Positions 1 through 8,932 of a stretch of DNA of 36,953 nt are shown here, piece after piece. Within the stretch, counting starts at the first letter, position 1. Each line of letters opens with the position of its first letter. The translations under genes were made by a program, and so were the position numbers. Source of the DNA: Clostridium arbusti SL206 (lineage in GTDB: Bacteria > Bacillota > Clostridia > Clostridiales > Clostridiaceae); contig NZ_BAEV01000032.1 of the NCBI RefSeq assembly GCF_000246895.1, forward strand, positions 1-36,953, given 5' to 3'. The notes below the pieces were generated by a model. That model ran no database searches, was not told the origin of the DNA, and saw nothing but the letters and a program-made list of their open reading frames with translations.

Positions 1-22
1 TTTTTACATATCCTTTTGTTAT

Positions 23-1192
23 TTATATAGGATCATCAGATAAATCATTTTTCATAATAGCAATTTCTCTTCTCTTAATAAGATCATTTATAACATTAAA
101 AATATTATATCCACAATTTGGTTTTGAAAACTTCATGCAATTATGTTTCATTAATTCCAAAGTTTTAGGTGAAAAAAGGAGTTTTTCTATTTTTTCTTTG
201 CAATTAGTACCATCACCAATGCTAATCCCCAGGTTGTGTTTTAATAAAAATTCTTCATTTTTCTCTTCTTGACCAGGTATAGGAGAAAAGAGAACTAAAG
301 GTATTTTACATATTAAGGCTTCGGATATAGTTAAACCACCAGGTTTTGTAATGAGAACATCACTACATTGCATGTACTTATTGACAGCTTTAGTAAATCC
401 AAGTATTCTAGTTTCTACTTTAGAATTTTTACTAATGGATGTTAGTTTTGTATAAAGTCTTTTATTACTTCCTGCAACCACTATTATCTGAATATTTTCT
501 GTGGAATCAGCAAGCTGAGAATATATTGAAGATATTCTTCCCATACCAAGACTTCCGCCCATTATAAGTATGACTTTTTTATTAGGATCTAATTTTAATT
601 CTCTGAGAGTTTCATCTTTATCATATAATGTAAAAAAACCAGAAAGTACAGGAATACCTAAATCAAATATAGAGTTTTTATTTATACCTCTGTGAACCAT
701 TTCTTCTATCATATCATTATTGGAAACTATATATGAGTCAACTTGTGGATATATCCAAAAGCTATGAGGTGCATAATCTGTAATTATACAAACAATGGGT
801 ATATTAATTTTATTTTTCTTTTTCAATATAGATACCATTTCTACAGGGTACCAGTGAGTACATATTATTATGTCCGGTTTAAAATTATTTATGGCAGGTA
901 ATATCTTATAAGCCATAATTTCAGTTAACTTACTTTTAAAAGATGATATACTAGCATCTTTATCATTATCTTCTGTGAATTTATAGATTTTTCCAAATAA
1001 AGATGGTGTAATTTTTAATGTATTTAGGTATCCGCCTACTAAAACTTTATTTAAAATTGGATTTATATATCGTATTGTATCCAATATTTTAATTTCTGAG
1101 CCTGGTTCAAATTTTAAAATATAGTCTTTAACTGCAAGAGCCGCATGTTTATGCCCTCCGCCTGCTGAAACTGAAAGTATTAAAGCTCGCAT
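23..1192 (-). CDS. UgtP/MGDG synthase-like glycosyltransferase (GT28 type)
   Basis: This is a 389-residue protein of the processive diacylglycerol glucosyltransferase / MGDG synthase family, which moves a sugar from a nucleotide sugar to diacylglycerol at the inner membrane face. The N-terminal SVSAGGGHKHAALA loop is the family's lipid-side glycine motif. The C-terminal half has GGSLGMGR, the KPGGLTISEAL nucleotide-sugar motif and a late PGQEEKNEEF segment. I chose the ATG at 1192 because AAAGGTGA lies just before it; a TTG six codons upstream overlaps that ribosome site. No signal peptide or clear membrane span is seen, as expected for a monotopic enzyme. It is transcribed away from ypeB and ends close to the window edge. 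The family is secure; the exact lipid acceptor and sugar are not. Confidence 0.85.
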   Translation of the reverse strand: MRALILSVSAGGGHKHAALAVKDYILKFEPGSEIKILDTIRYINPILNKVLVGGYLNTLKITPSLFGKIYKFTEDNDKDASISSFKSKLTEIMAYKILPAINNFKPDIIICTHWYPVEMVSILKKKNKINIPIVCIITDYAPHSFWIYPQVDSYIVSNNDMIEEMVHRGINKNSIFDLGIPVLSGFFTLYDKDETLRELKLDPNKKVILIMGGSLGMGRISSIYSQLADSTENIQIIVVAGSNKRLYTKLTSISKNSKVETRILGFTKAVNKYMQCSDVLITKPGGLTISEALICKIPLVLFSPIPGQEEKNEEFLLKHNLGISIGDGTNCKEKIEKLLFSPKTLELMKHNCMKFSKPNCGYNIFNVINDLIKRREIAIMKNDLSDDPI

Positions 1193-1365
1193 TATATTTT
1201 CACCTTTCAATTAGATTAAACTGTAAATATTAATTATATATGCATACATTATATTATACAACTTAATTATATAGGATATTAATTCAATTATATAAAATTT
1301 AGCATAAAGTATAAACATTTTTCTGTGCTTTTTATAAAAATTATTACTGTATAACTATTATTTGA

Positions 1366-1394
1366 TGAATAAGGTAAAGGATAAATACAAATAA
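1366..1394 (+). promoter_or_regulatory. Possible forespore (sigma-G/F-like) promoter of ypeB
   Basis: TGAATA (1366-1371), 16 bases, then CAAATAA (1388-1394) resembles the forespore sigma-G pattern TGMATA-N17-CATNNTA, about 40 bases before ypeB. The match is partial and is proposed mainly because ypeB is a forespore gene in Bacillus. Confidence 0.25.
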
Positions 1395-1435
1395 TAGATT
1401 AAAATAAAGGCTTATAAACAAAGGAGATTTTTGCA

Positions 1436-2812
1436 ATGAATACAAGTAAAAAGAGAATAGTATATACTATAACAGTAGCCTTAATTGTAGTATTTTCAAC
1501 TACCTTTGCAATTCTTATGACTCTTGAAAGAATTGATTATAGAAATTATTTAATGGGCGAATACAGTAAAAGTATGTATCAATTAATAAACTCAGTTGAA
1601 AATATAGGAAGTAATCTGGCTAAAGTTCCTGTACTTGGTTCAAAGGATCAAGATATTGTTGCATTAGAAGAAATATTTAGATACTCATCTATAGCTAATG
1701 ACAAGTTACACTCACTTCCTATAGATGAACAGCAATTAAGTGGAACTAGTAAATTTATAACTCAAGTAGGGGATTTCTGCTATACATTAGGTAATAAGGC
1801 TACTCAAGGAGGAGAGCTTTCAGATGATGATATAGCAAAAGTTGAAATGTTAAAGAAGCAATCATACACTCTTGAAAATCAACTTAAAAATGTACAAAAC
1901 AACATAAATAATGGTGATGTTAAGTGGGGAGAAATAAGAAAAAAGGCTAGTGGAGCACTATTAGCTAGTAACAATGACAGTTCATTATCTAATAACTTTG
2001 AAAGTATTCAAAAACAAATAGTTCAATATCCTTCACTTATATATGATGGACCATTTTCAGATAATAACTTAGAAATAAATCCAAAAATCAATTCAGCAAA
2101 AGATGTAACAGCAAGTGAAGCTGAACAAGTTGTAAGAAAAGCTATTGGAAATGACAAAATAGAAAGCGTTGAAAGACAACAAGATGTAAATAAACAGAAA
2201 ATTCCTTGCTACAATTTTAACGTTAATATAAAAGGTAGAGATAAGGATGCTAAAGTATCTTGTGAGATTACTAAAAAAGGTGGAATGATATATTATATTT
2301 TAGATAATAGAAATATTGATAAACCTAAGATAGATGTAAATAAAGCACAGGATATAGGAAGTAAATATCTAGCTGATATGGGATATAAAAATATGACACC
2401 TACATATAGCTTGATCTATAATAATACTGCTATTATAAGTTACATTTATAATATAGGCAATACAGCAGTATATCCAGATCAAATAAAACTTAAGATTGCA
2501 CTGGATAATGGAAATATAATTGGTATGGAGTCAGCAAAGTATCTTACAGCCCATGATGAGTCTAGAACAATACCAAATGAAAATACTCTTATAGGTGAAG
2601 ATAAAGCTAAGGAAAGAGTTAGCAAAAGGTTAAATATTACTACCTCTAGATTAGCTATTGTACCTACAGAGGCAAATAAAGAAGTGTTATGCTACGAATT
2701 TGTAGGAAACTACAACGGAGATTCCTTTATTGTGTATATAAATGCACAGACAGGGTATGAGGTAAGAATACTTCAAATAAGAAATACACCAAATGGTAAG
2801 CTTACAATATAA
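1436..2812 (+). CDS. ypeB: Spore germination protein YpeB
   Basis: YpeB is an inner spore-membrane protein that stabilises the cortex-lytic enzyme SleB in dormant spores. This copy is 458 residues, the usual length. It has one N-terminal membrane segment at about residues 9-28 (TITVALIVVFSTTFAILMTL), a helical region to about 190, and C-terminal PepSY-like repeats from about 220 on, including the conserved ASEAEQVVRKAIG and EDKAKERVSKRL stretches. The start has AAAGGAG seven bases upstream. In Bacillus and many clostridia sleB sits directly before ypeB; here the neighbour is a divergent glycosyltransferase and no SleB is present. A rho-independent terminator follows at once, so it looks monocistronic. 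Its presence marks the host as a spore former. Confidence 0.9.
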   Translation: MNTSKKRIVYTITVALIVVFSTTFAILMTLERIDYRNYLMGEYSKSMYQLINSVENIGSNLAKVPVLGSKDQDIVALEEIFRYSSIANDKLHSLPIDEQQLSGTSKFITQVGDFCYTLGNKATQGGELSDDDIAKVEMLKKQSYTLENQLKNVQNNINNGDVKWGEIRKKASGALLASNNDSSLSNNFESIQKQIVQYPSLIYDGPFSDNNLEINPKINSAKDVTASEAEQVVRKAIGNDKIESVERQQDVNKQKIPCYNFNVNIKGRDKDAKVSCEITKKGGMIYYILDNRNIDKPKIDVNKAQDIGSKYLADMGYKNMTPTYSLIYNNTAIISYIYNIGNTAVYPDQIKLKIALDNGNIIGMESAKYLTAHDESRTIPNENTLIGEDKAKERVSKRLNITTSRLAIVPTEANKEVLCYEFVGNYNGDSFIVYINAQTGYEVRILQIRNTPNGKLTI

Positions 2813-2831
2813 TATAATCATATGATATAAT

Positions 2832-2877
2832 AGAACCGCAGAAGAAGAAAACTTAACTTACTGTGGTTCTTTTTTTA
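2832..2877 (+). terminator. Rho-independent terminator after ypeB
   Basis: AGAACCGCAG (2832-2841) pairs with CTGTGGTTCT (2861-2870) with one G-T pair, followed by a run of T residues to 2876. Confidence 0.85.
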
Positions 2878-2904
2878 GTAGTTAGTAAATTGTAAAATAT
2901 AGTT

Positions 2905-2926
2905 AGACATATGAAAATAAATAGTA
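2905..2926 (+). repeat. Truncated family 1 element (5' end only)
   Basis: AGACATATGAAAATAAATAG and two more bases repeat the first 22 bases of the family 1 palindromic element with one change, directly abutting full copy A. It looks like a remnant of an earlier copy or a tandem partial duplication. Confidence 0.7.
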
Positions 2927-3086
2927 AGGCATGTGAAAATAAATAACAAGTCAAAGATGCGAGGTGTATTTTGAATTATACAATGAAACAGGTTCTGATG
3001 ATAGTGGTGCTATCAGAAGGTTCTGTTGACGTAGTAGGATTCAAAATAGACTAGCATACTGACTAGTTATTTATTTGAATATGCCT
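2927..3086 (+). repeat. Family 1 palindromic element, copy A
   Basis: This is a 160-bp copy running from AGGCATGTGAAAATAAATAA to the end TTATTTATTTGAATATGCCT. The two halves are inverted repeats for most of their length: terminal arms, then ATTTTGAAT/ATTCAAAAT, AACAG/CTGTT and a tip TGATAG-TGGTG-CTATCA. It has no ORF. It fills most of the 330-base gap between the ypeB terminator and ddl, and would lie in the leader of ddl if transcribed from upstream. It belongs to the GAATTATAC sub-family, as do copies B, D, F and G. Confidence 0.9.
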
Positions 3087-3142
3087 AAGTTAAAGATCAC
3101 AGGTCTATTAAGATTTAATTATTTTTAGAGGAGAGAATTTAT

Positions 3143-4174
3143 ATGAAAAAGAAAATAGCTATATTATTTGGTGGAAAATCAACTGAACATGAAGTTTCAA
3201 GAGTATCAGCATCAGCTGTACTTAGAAATATTGATATATCTAAATATGATGTTTATCCAATAGGAATAACAAAAAGTGGAGAATGGTTTGAATATACAGG
3301 AAGTGTAGAGAAAATAGAAAATGGACAATGGGAAAAAGATGAATATTATAAGAAGCCAGAGGGACAGGCGGTTTTGTTTAATAAAGAAGTAGATGTAGTT
3401 TTCCCAGTACTTCACGGACTATGCGGAGAAGATGGTACAGTTCAAGGATTGTGTAGACTTATAGATATTCCATGTGTAGGACCTAATGTTATGTCTTCAG
3501 CGGTATGTATGGATAAAGTTTATACTAAATATGTATTAGAGAACTTTGGAATAAAGCAAGCCGATTATGTAGTAGTAACAGCAATAAAGTATAGTGAGAA
3601 TAAAGACCAAATAATAAAAACAATAGAAGAAAAACTAGATTATGATGTATTTATTAAACCTTCAAATAGCGGATCTTCAGTAGGTATTACTAAAGCACAT
3701 AATAAAAAAGAGTTAATGGATGGAATAGAGGAAGCCTTAAAATATGATAGAAAAGTTTTAGTTGAAAAAGCTATTAATGCTAGAGAAGTAGAAGTAGCTG
3801 TACTTGGAAATGATAAACCACAGGCTGGAGTACCGGGTGAAATACTTCCTGCTAAAGAATTTTATGATTATGAAGCAAAATATGAAGATGCAGAATCAAA
3901 ATTGATGATACCAGCAAACATGAATGATAAGGAACTAGAGAAAATAAAGGAACTTGCTACAAGAATATATACAGATTTAGACTGTGCAGGTATGGCAAGA
4001 GTAGATTTCTTAGTAGATAAAGTAACTTCAGAAATATACTTAAATGAAGTAAATACTATACCTGGATTTACCAAGATAAGTATGTATCCTAAAATGTGGG
4101 AAGCAGCAGGGAAGTCTTATAAAGATTTAATTAGTGAACTTATAGAATTTGCCGTAGAAAGAAATAACAATTAG
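3143..4174 (+). CDS. ddl: D-alanine--D-alanine ligase
   Basis: This ATP-grasp enzyme joins two D-alanines for peptidoglycan precursors in the cytoplasm. The protein is 343 residues. It has the N-terminal FGGKSTEHEVS motif, VLHGLCGEDGTVQG, the ATP-grasp core with KPSNSGSSVGI, and the C-terminal metal and product site LNEVNTIPGFTKISMYPKMWE. The EFYDYEAKY segment carries the tyrosine typical of D-Ala-adding ligases, so it is not a VanA-type D-lactate ligase. GAGGAGAG precedes the ATG. It is followed by a 284-base gap holding a family 2 element. In many clostridia a MurF gene follows ddl; none is seen here. Identification is firm. Confidence 0.95.
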   Translation: MKKKIAILFGGKSTEHEVSRVSASAVLRNIDISKYDVYPIGITKSGEWFEYTGSVEKIENGQWEKDEYYKKPEGQAVLFNKEVDVVFPVLHGLCGEDGTVQGLCRLIDIPCVGPNVMSSAVCMDKVYTKYVLENFGIKQADYVVVTAIKYSENKDQIIKTIEEKLDYDVFIKPSNSGSSVGITKAHNKKELMDGIEEALKYDRKVLVEKAINAREVEVAVLGNDKPQAGVPGEILPAKEFYDYEAKYEDAESKLMIPANMNDKELEKIKELATRIYTDLDCAGMARVDFLVDKVTSEIYLNEVNTIPGFTKISMYPKMWEAAGKSYKDLISELIEFAVERNNN

Positions 4175-4270
4175 TAATTGTTTGCAAAATAATGTTGATT
4201 TTCTAGTTGGCTAGTGATTTAATATTCATAAAGCAGAAAAGATAACTTTATATTATGATTGGTTTATCTG

Positions 4271-4441
4271 ATGACTAGCAGCTGTAACACTCCCATCGCA
4301 CTCTGTGAAAGCGATTCACACAAAATCTAAGATTTTGGTTCTTTGCTTTTCTTTAAGTGGGAGATAACAGCTGCACGTCCCTAGATAATTCATCTAAACT
4401 TAGTGGGAGAAACACACTCCAACTAAGTAAGATTCATTGAT
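4271..4441 (+). repeat. Family 2 structured element, copy 1 (forward)
   Basis: This element has an outer stem GCAGCTGT/ACAGCTGC, an inner stem CTCCCA/TGGGAG enclosing CGCACTCTG and GCTTTTCTTTAAG, a linker CACGTCCCTAGATAATTCAT, a second hairpin CTTAGTGGGAG/CTCCAACTAAG with loop AAACACA, and a tail TAAGATTCATTGAT. It occupies most of the gap before the DUF1934 gene and ends a few bases before that gene's ribosome site. It has no T-run, so it is not a simple terminator. Related copies lie at 7387, 23411 and 32997. Confidence 0.75.
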
Positions 4442-4458
4442 ATTGAGGAGATAAAAAG

Positions 4459-4872
4459 ATGAAGAAAAAAGCTATTATAACTATTTCCAGTATACAAGGA
4501 GAAAAAGAAGATGCTGTAGAGGTTGTTACTCCTGGAAGCTTTTATGAAGAGGATAATTCTTATTATGCTGTTTATGAGGAAACTGAAATATCAGGTATGA
4601 AGGGAACTACTACTACATTGAAAATAAATCCACAAGAGCTTATATTGTTAAGAGAAGGTACTACAAATGCTAATATGCACTTTGCTCATGATTCGAATAA
4701 TTTATCTATGTATGATACACCGTATGGTACCTTAAGAATGGAAGTAATTACAAAGGAGATAGATATAGCTGTGAATGATGAGGGTGGAGATATAGCTGTG
4801 AAATATGATATGAATATATCTGGTCAAAAAGTTCCGGGCACATCTCTTGATATAAATATAAAAGTGCAATAA
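4459..4872 (+). CDS. DUF1934 family protein (YwiB-like)
   Basis: This is a 137-residue cytoplasmic protein of the DUF1934/YwiB type, a small beta-barrel related in fold to lipocalins, with no known reaction. The conserved features are the N-terminal KKKAIITISSIQGE, central TTTLKINPQELILLREGTT, and TPYGTLRMEVITKEIDI. It has no signal peptide. The start is preceded by TTGAGGAG. From memory, the family is often next to pyrG or argS in Firmicutes, and pyrG is here the next gene, on the opposite strand. The last base of its stop codon TAA is the first base of family 1 copy B, so the element inserted at, or supplied, the very end of the gene. Confidence 0.8.
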   Translation: MKKKAIITISSIQGEKEDAVEVVTPGSFYEEDNSYYAVYEETEISGMKGTTTTLKINPQELILLREGTTNANMHFAHDSNNLSMYDTPYGTLRMEVITKEIDIAVNDEGGDIAVKYDMNISGQKVPGTSLDINIKVQ

Positions 4873-5031
4873 GGCATGTGAAAATAAATAATAAGTCAAA
4901 GATGCGACGAATATTTTGAATTATACAAGGAAACAGGTTCTGATGATAGTGGTGCTATCAGAGGGTTCTGTTAACGTAGTATGATTCAAAATAGACTAGC
5001 ATACTGACTAGTTATTTATTTGAATGTGCCT
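4872..5031 (+). repeat. Family 1 palindromic element, copy B
   Basis: A 160-bp full copy with the same arms and TGGTG tip as copy A. It begins on the last base of the DUF1934 stop codon and ends 19 bases before the pyrG terminator, so it sits between two convergent genes. Confidence 0.9.
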
Positions 5032-5049
5032 AGCATCATGTTGATTAAA

Positions 5050-5079
5050 AGGGCTGTTCTTCAATAGAAGAACAGCCCT
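5050..5079 (-). terminator. Rho-independent terminator of pyrG
   Basis: A perfect 13-bp stem AGGGCTGTTCTTC/GAAGAACAGCCCT with a 4-base loop. Read on the minus strand it is followed by TTTTAAT, so it ends the pyrG transcript. Confidence 0.85.
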
Positions 5080-5099
5080 AGATAATTTATTAAAATAAT

Positions 5100-6701
<1,602 letters not shown>

Positions 6702-6772
6702 TTAATAATCCTCCCAATGTAAAACAATTATATAAATTTAAAACATATAACATTAAAAATATGAAAAATTAG

Positions 6773-6801
6773 TTGACAAACCCATAAAATAAATCTATAA
6801 T
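6773..6801 (+). promoter_or_regulatory. Perfect consensus sigma-A promoter with no gene downstream
   Basis: TTGACA (6773-6778), 17 bases, TATAAT (6796-6801): both hexamers match consensus exactly. The predicted start is near 6808. It points away from pyrG and towards the 3' end of the unknown gene at 6906-7199, which is on the other strand, so it cannot serve either coding gene. Confidence 0.75.
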
Positions 6802-6807
6802 AGAAAT

Positions 6808-6892
6808 TACCCTACAAAATATTTAAAATGGGATTGTTGTGTTCTTACTAACATAAATAACATTGTAACATATATATTTATGTTTTTCTACA
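6808..6892 (+). ncRNA. Candidate short antisense RNA upstream of pyrG
   Basis: The consensus promoter at 6773-6801 would start an RNA near 6808. AACATAAATA (6850-6859) pairs with TATTTATGTT (6875-6884), followed by TTT and soon by a run of eight T, a plausible though AT-only terminator. The RNA of about 80 bases would be antisense to read-through from the upstream gene into pyrG. An 8-codon ATG frame at 6828-6851 has no ribosome site. This is inferred from sequence signals only. Confidence 0.35.
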
Positions 6893-6905
6893 TTTTTTTT
6901 ATTTT

Positions 6906-7199
6906 TTATAATGATTTTTTTATGTCGTCTTCGATTTCAAAATATTCATCTCTAAAATTCTTATTTATAAAAAATTTTTCTTTTGCCTTTTTAAAATTAT
7001 AATTCAAAGATTTCTTACTGTAATTGGGGAAGTAAGTATTTATTACATCTAAATTCATACATTTATATTTATTTAAAAGTAATAAAAGCATGTATTTGGA
7101 ATTTCTATCCTTTAATATTTTTATAAGCTCATCTTGAGAGATATTTTTATATTCACATATAAATTCAATTATTCTTTGGTATTTACTATTAATTTCCAT
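6906..7199 (-). CDS. Hypothetical protein, possibly helix-turn-helix-like
   Basis: I do not recognise a named family. From the ATG at 7199, which has GAGGTG seven bases upstream, the product is 97 residues, rich in Lys, Asn, Tyr and Leu, with no membrane segment or signal peptide. Residues about 8-35 (IIEFICEYKNISQDELIKIL) look like a helix, turn and helix, and a second helical block follows (KKSLNYNFKKAKEKFF), reminiscent of small DNA-binding or sigma-like regions. This is a guess from shape only. It lies directly upstream of pyrG on the same strand, with a 204-base gap containing the antisense-facing promoter. An upstream ATG at 7238 in frame lacks a ribosome site. Confidence 0.6.
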   Translation of the reverse strand: MEINSKYQRIIEFICEYKNISQDELIKILKDRNSKYMLLLLLNKYKCMNLDVINTYFPNYSKKSLNYNFKKAKEKFFINKNFRDEYFEIEDDIKKSL

Positions 7200-7272
7200 G
7201 TGCAACACCTCATTTAGAGTATTATCCAAATATTGCAAAAATAAACTTGCCTTAAATAAATTAAATCTAATA

Positions 7273-7570
7273 AGGCATATGAAAATAAATAGTAAGTCAA
7301 AGATGCGACGTATATTTTGAAGTCTACAAGGAAACAGGTTCTGAGGATAGTGAGCTATCTGAAGGTTCTGTTGACGCAGTAGGATTGAAGCAAGTTCTTA
7401 ATTCAGGTGGGGATTCTTTTACCCCATCTGAATTTTAGAACTGCAAATGCATGGCTTACTTGGCGTTGAACTCCCCCTTGAAGAAAAGCAGAGTGCGTGG
7501 GAGACTTACGCCAAGTTAGTCAGGTCAAAATAGACTAGCATACTGACTAGTTATTTATTTGAATATGCCT
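7273..7570 (+). repeat. Family 1 palindromic element, copy C, split by an insert
   Basis: The ends are those of a normal family 1 copy (AGGCATATGAAAATAAATAG to ATTTGAATATGCCT), but the right half is interrupted by 139 bases at 7387-7525, making 298 bases in all. The tip reads GATAG-TGAG-CTATC, the second sub-family. It fills much of the 590-base gene-free stretch 7200-7789. Removing the insert restores a normal 159-base element. Confidence 0.85.
7387..7525 (-). repeat. Family 2 structured element, copy 3 (reverse), nested in family 1 copy C
   Basis: Read on the minus strand it has outer stem ACTTGGCGT/ACGCCAAGT, inner stem CTCCC/GGGAG around CGCACTCTG and GCTTTTCTTCAAG, then a long hairpin in which AGTTCT, CTGAAT and CCCC on one side pair with their complements on the other. 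The conserved single-stranded words match copy 1 at 4271, while the stem sequences are entirely different yet complementary. Confidence 0.75.
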
Positions 7571-7789
7571 AAATGATGAATTTAATATATAATTCTAATA
7601 TTTTACTGGGGATAATTTGCCAATAACGAAGTAATCATGTTGATTTATAGGGAAAAGGTGAGGCAAGTAATATTGTTAATGTAAATATTTTTCATTGATT
7701 TTAAAGGAATTTTTAAAGAACTATAGAATAAATATATTAAGTAAGATAATATAAATCACAGATTTTATTTTGATAAGGTAATTGGGGGT

Positions 7790-8143
7790 GTGGAGTTATT
7801 GATATATGATACTAACCTAAGTCTCGCTTTAAAAAGTGAAATAGGACAATATGAAATTAAAAAAATTGTGCTATTTGGAATAAATAACAGTGATACTAAA
7901 TTTGAAAATCTATATATTAAATATACTGGAAATAGAGAAATAAAATTCAAAGTTAAATGCCCAATATGTCATAAATATCATTATTATACCTATAAGTTAG
8001 AAGATTTCTTTAAGAAAACAATACTTATAGGTGGTTGTGAGGTTTTAGGAGACCCAATATTTTTTGTGGGTAAAACTAAACAGATAAATGAAAGAATAAA
8101 TAAATATATGAAAATTAAAAATAAAGTATGCGCAATGATATAA
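7790..8143 (+). CDS. Hypothetical protein with a CPIC zinc-knuckle-like motif
   Basis: No named family is recognised. The product is 117 residues from the GTG at 7790, or 114 from a TTG at 7799. The ribosome-site-like GGGGGTG (7784-7790) overlaps the GTG, which favours the TTG. It is soluble and basic, with KCPICHKYHYYTY at about residues 63-75, giving one CxxC pair, and isolated Cys near 85 and 114. One CxxC plus a later Cys could bind a metal, but no complete zinc ribbon is evident. A hairpin overlapping the stop codon (8140-8166) suggests a single-gene transcript. The base composition is like its neighbours. Confidence 0.6.
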   Translation: MELLIYDTNLSLALKSEIGQYEIKKIVLFGINNSDTKFENLYIKYTGNREIKFKVKCPICHKYHYYTYKLEDFFKKTILIGGCEVLGDPIFFVGKTKQINERINKYMKIKNKVCAMI

Positions 8144-8166
8144 GTATAGGGTTTCCTTATACTTAT
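8140..8166 (+). terminator. Hairpin at the end of the CPIC-motif gene
   Basis: ATAAGTATAGGG pairs with CCTTATACTTAT around a TTT loop (12 pairs, one G-T), overlapping the stop codon. The following T-run is poor (TTATG), so it may be a weak terminator or an RNA-stabilising hairpin. Confidence 0.45.
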
Positions 8167-8334
8167 TTATGTTACGTGCATTATAAAGTAAACAAGAAGC
8201 TATAATATGTATGAAAACGTAACAGTTAAACTTGAAAAGTTGTTACACTATGTTATTATTATAAGTAGAGAAATAGATTATTCATATATATAATGGGGTT
8301 GTAAAATCAGGTATCTATAATGATGGAGGAAATC

Positions 8335-8493
8335 ATGAACGAAGATATGGAAAAATGTGAAGATAATTTAAAGGAACTTTGTAATAAAATGATTTGTTTA
8401 TTGGATCAACTTAGGGATAAAGGACTTATACATGAGGAAGAATATAAAAGACAAGTAAATCTAAAAAAACGATTTTTAAATAATACATATTAG
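8335..8493 (+). CDS. Small SHOCT-like protein (52 residues)
   Basis: A small open frame with a good ribosome site (GGAGGA, six bases before the ATG). The product starts MNEDMEKCEDNLKELCNKMI and continues LLDQLRDKGLIHEEEYKRQV, ending KKRFLNNTY. The second half resembles the short C-terminal SHOCT motif (leucine-rich helix, a KGLI-EEEY turn, a basic helix), which in other proteins mediates oligomerisation. There are three Cys and no membrane segment. An alternative in-frame ATG at 8323 lies upstream of the ribosome site and is unlikely. It stands alone about 440 bases before rho. Function is unknown. Confidence 0.6.
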   Translation: MNEDMEKCEDNLKELCNKMICLLDQLRDKGLIHEEEYKRQVNLKKRFLNNTY

Positions 8494-8932
8494 TATAGAA
8501 AAATACAATATGAATTTGTATTTATTATATTATCCTGCATTTTTTTATGTTATATTCTGAAAAATAATAATCTTTAAATTTTTCTATTCTACTAATATTT
8601 CTTTTGTTTACATTCTCTCTGATCCCACCTTTTATTAATTGTTGAATTTTATAATATAAGTATAGTATAAAAATTTCATTTTTGTTCTAAAATGAAAAGA
8701 AAAAGTGATATGATTTTGTAGATAATTTGAAATATCTATTGTTTTAATGTGACTTTAAGGTTATTATTAGTAGAATGAATGGAAATTTTTAAAGTGTTAA
8801 AGTTTTTGTTGTTTTTATGGATGAGAAGTAAAAAATAGGTTATAATCTATAAAAGTTAAATTTCATATCTGATAATTCTTTGCAAATTCCCTAATGATTG
8901 ATTCTAAAATATAATATGGAGGTGTTGTCTTT
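8494..8932 (+). other. Gene-free leader region of rho
   Basis: These 439 bases hold no ORF with a ribosome site. A hairpin AAATACAA/TTGTATTT (8501-8523) follows the small gene. A TATAAT at 8841-8846, with only a weak -35 (TGGATG) 17 bases upstream, is a possible rho promoter. The length would suit Rho autoregulation in its own leader, as known in other bacteria, but I see no decisive signal. Confidence 0.4.

Noticed and set aside
3143-4174. Vancomycin-resistance (D-Ala-D-Lac) ligase
   Set aside because: The EFYDYEAKY motif is that of ordinary D-Ala-D-Ala ligases, and no vanH or vanX neighbours are present.
6828-6851. Eight-codon ORF in the candidate antisense RNA
   Set aside because: There is no ribosome site before the ATG and no recognisable peptide; chance is sufficient.
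8335-8493. Start of the small SHOCT-like gene at 8323
   Set aside because: That ATG overlaps the GGAGGA site that clearly serves the ATG at 8335.
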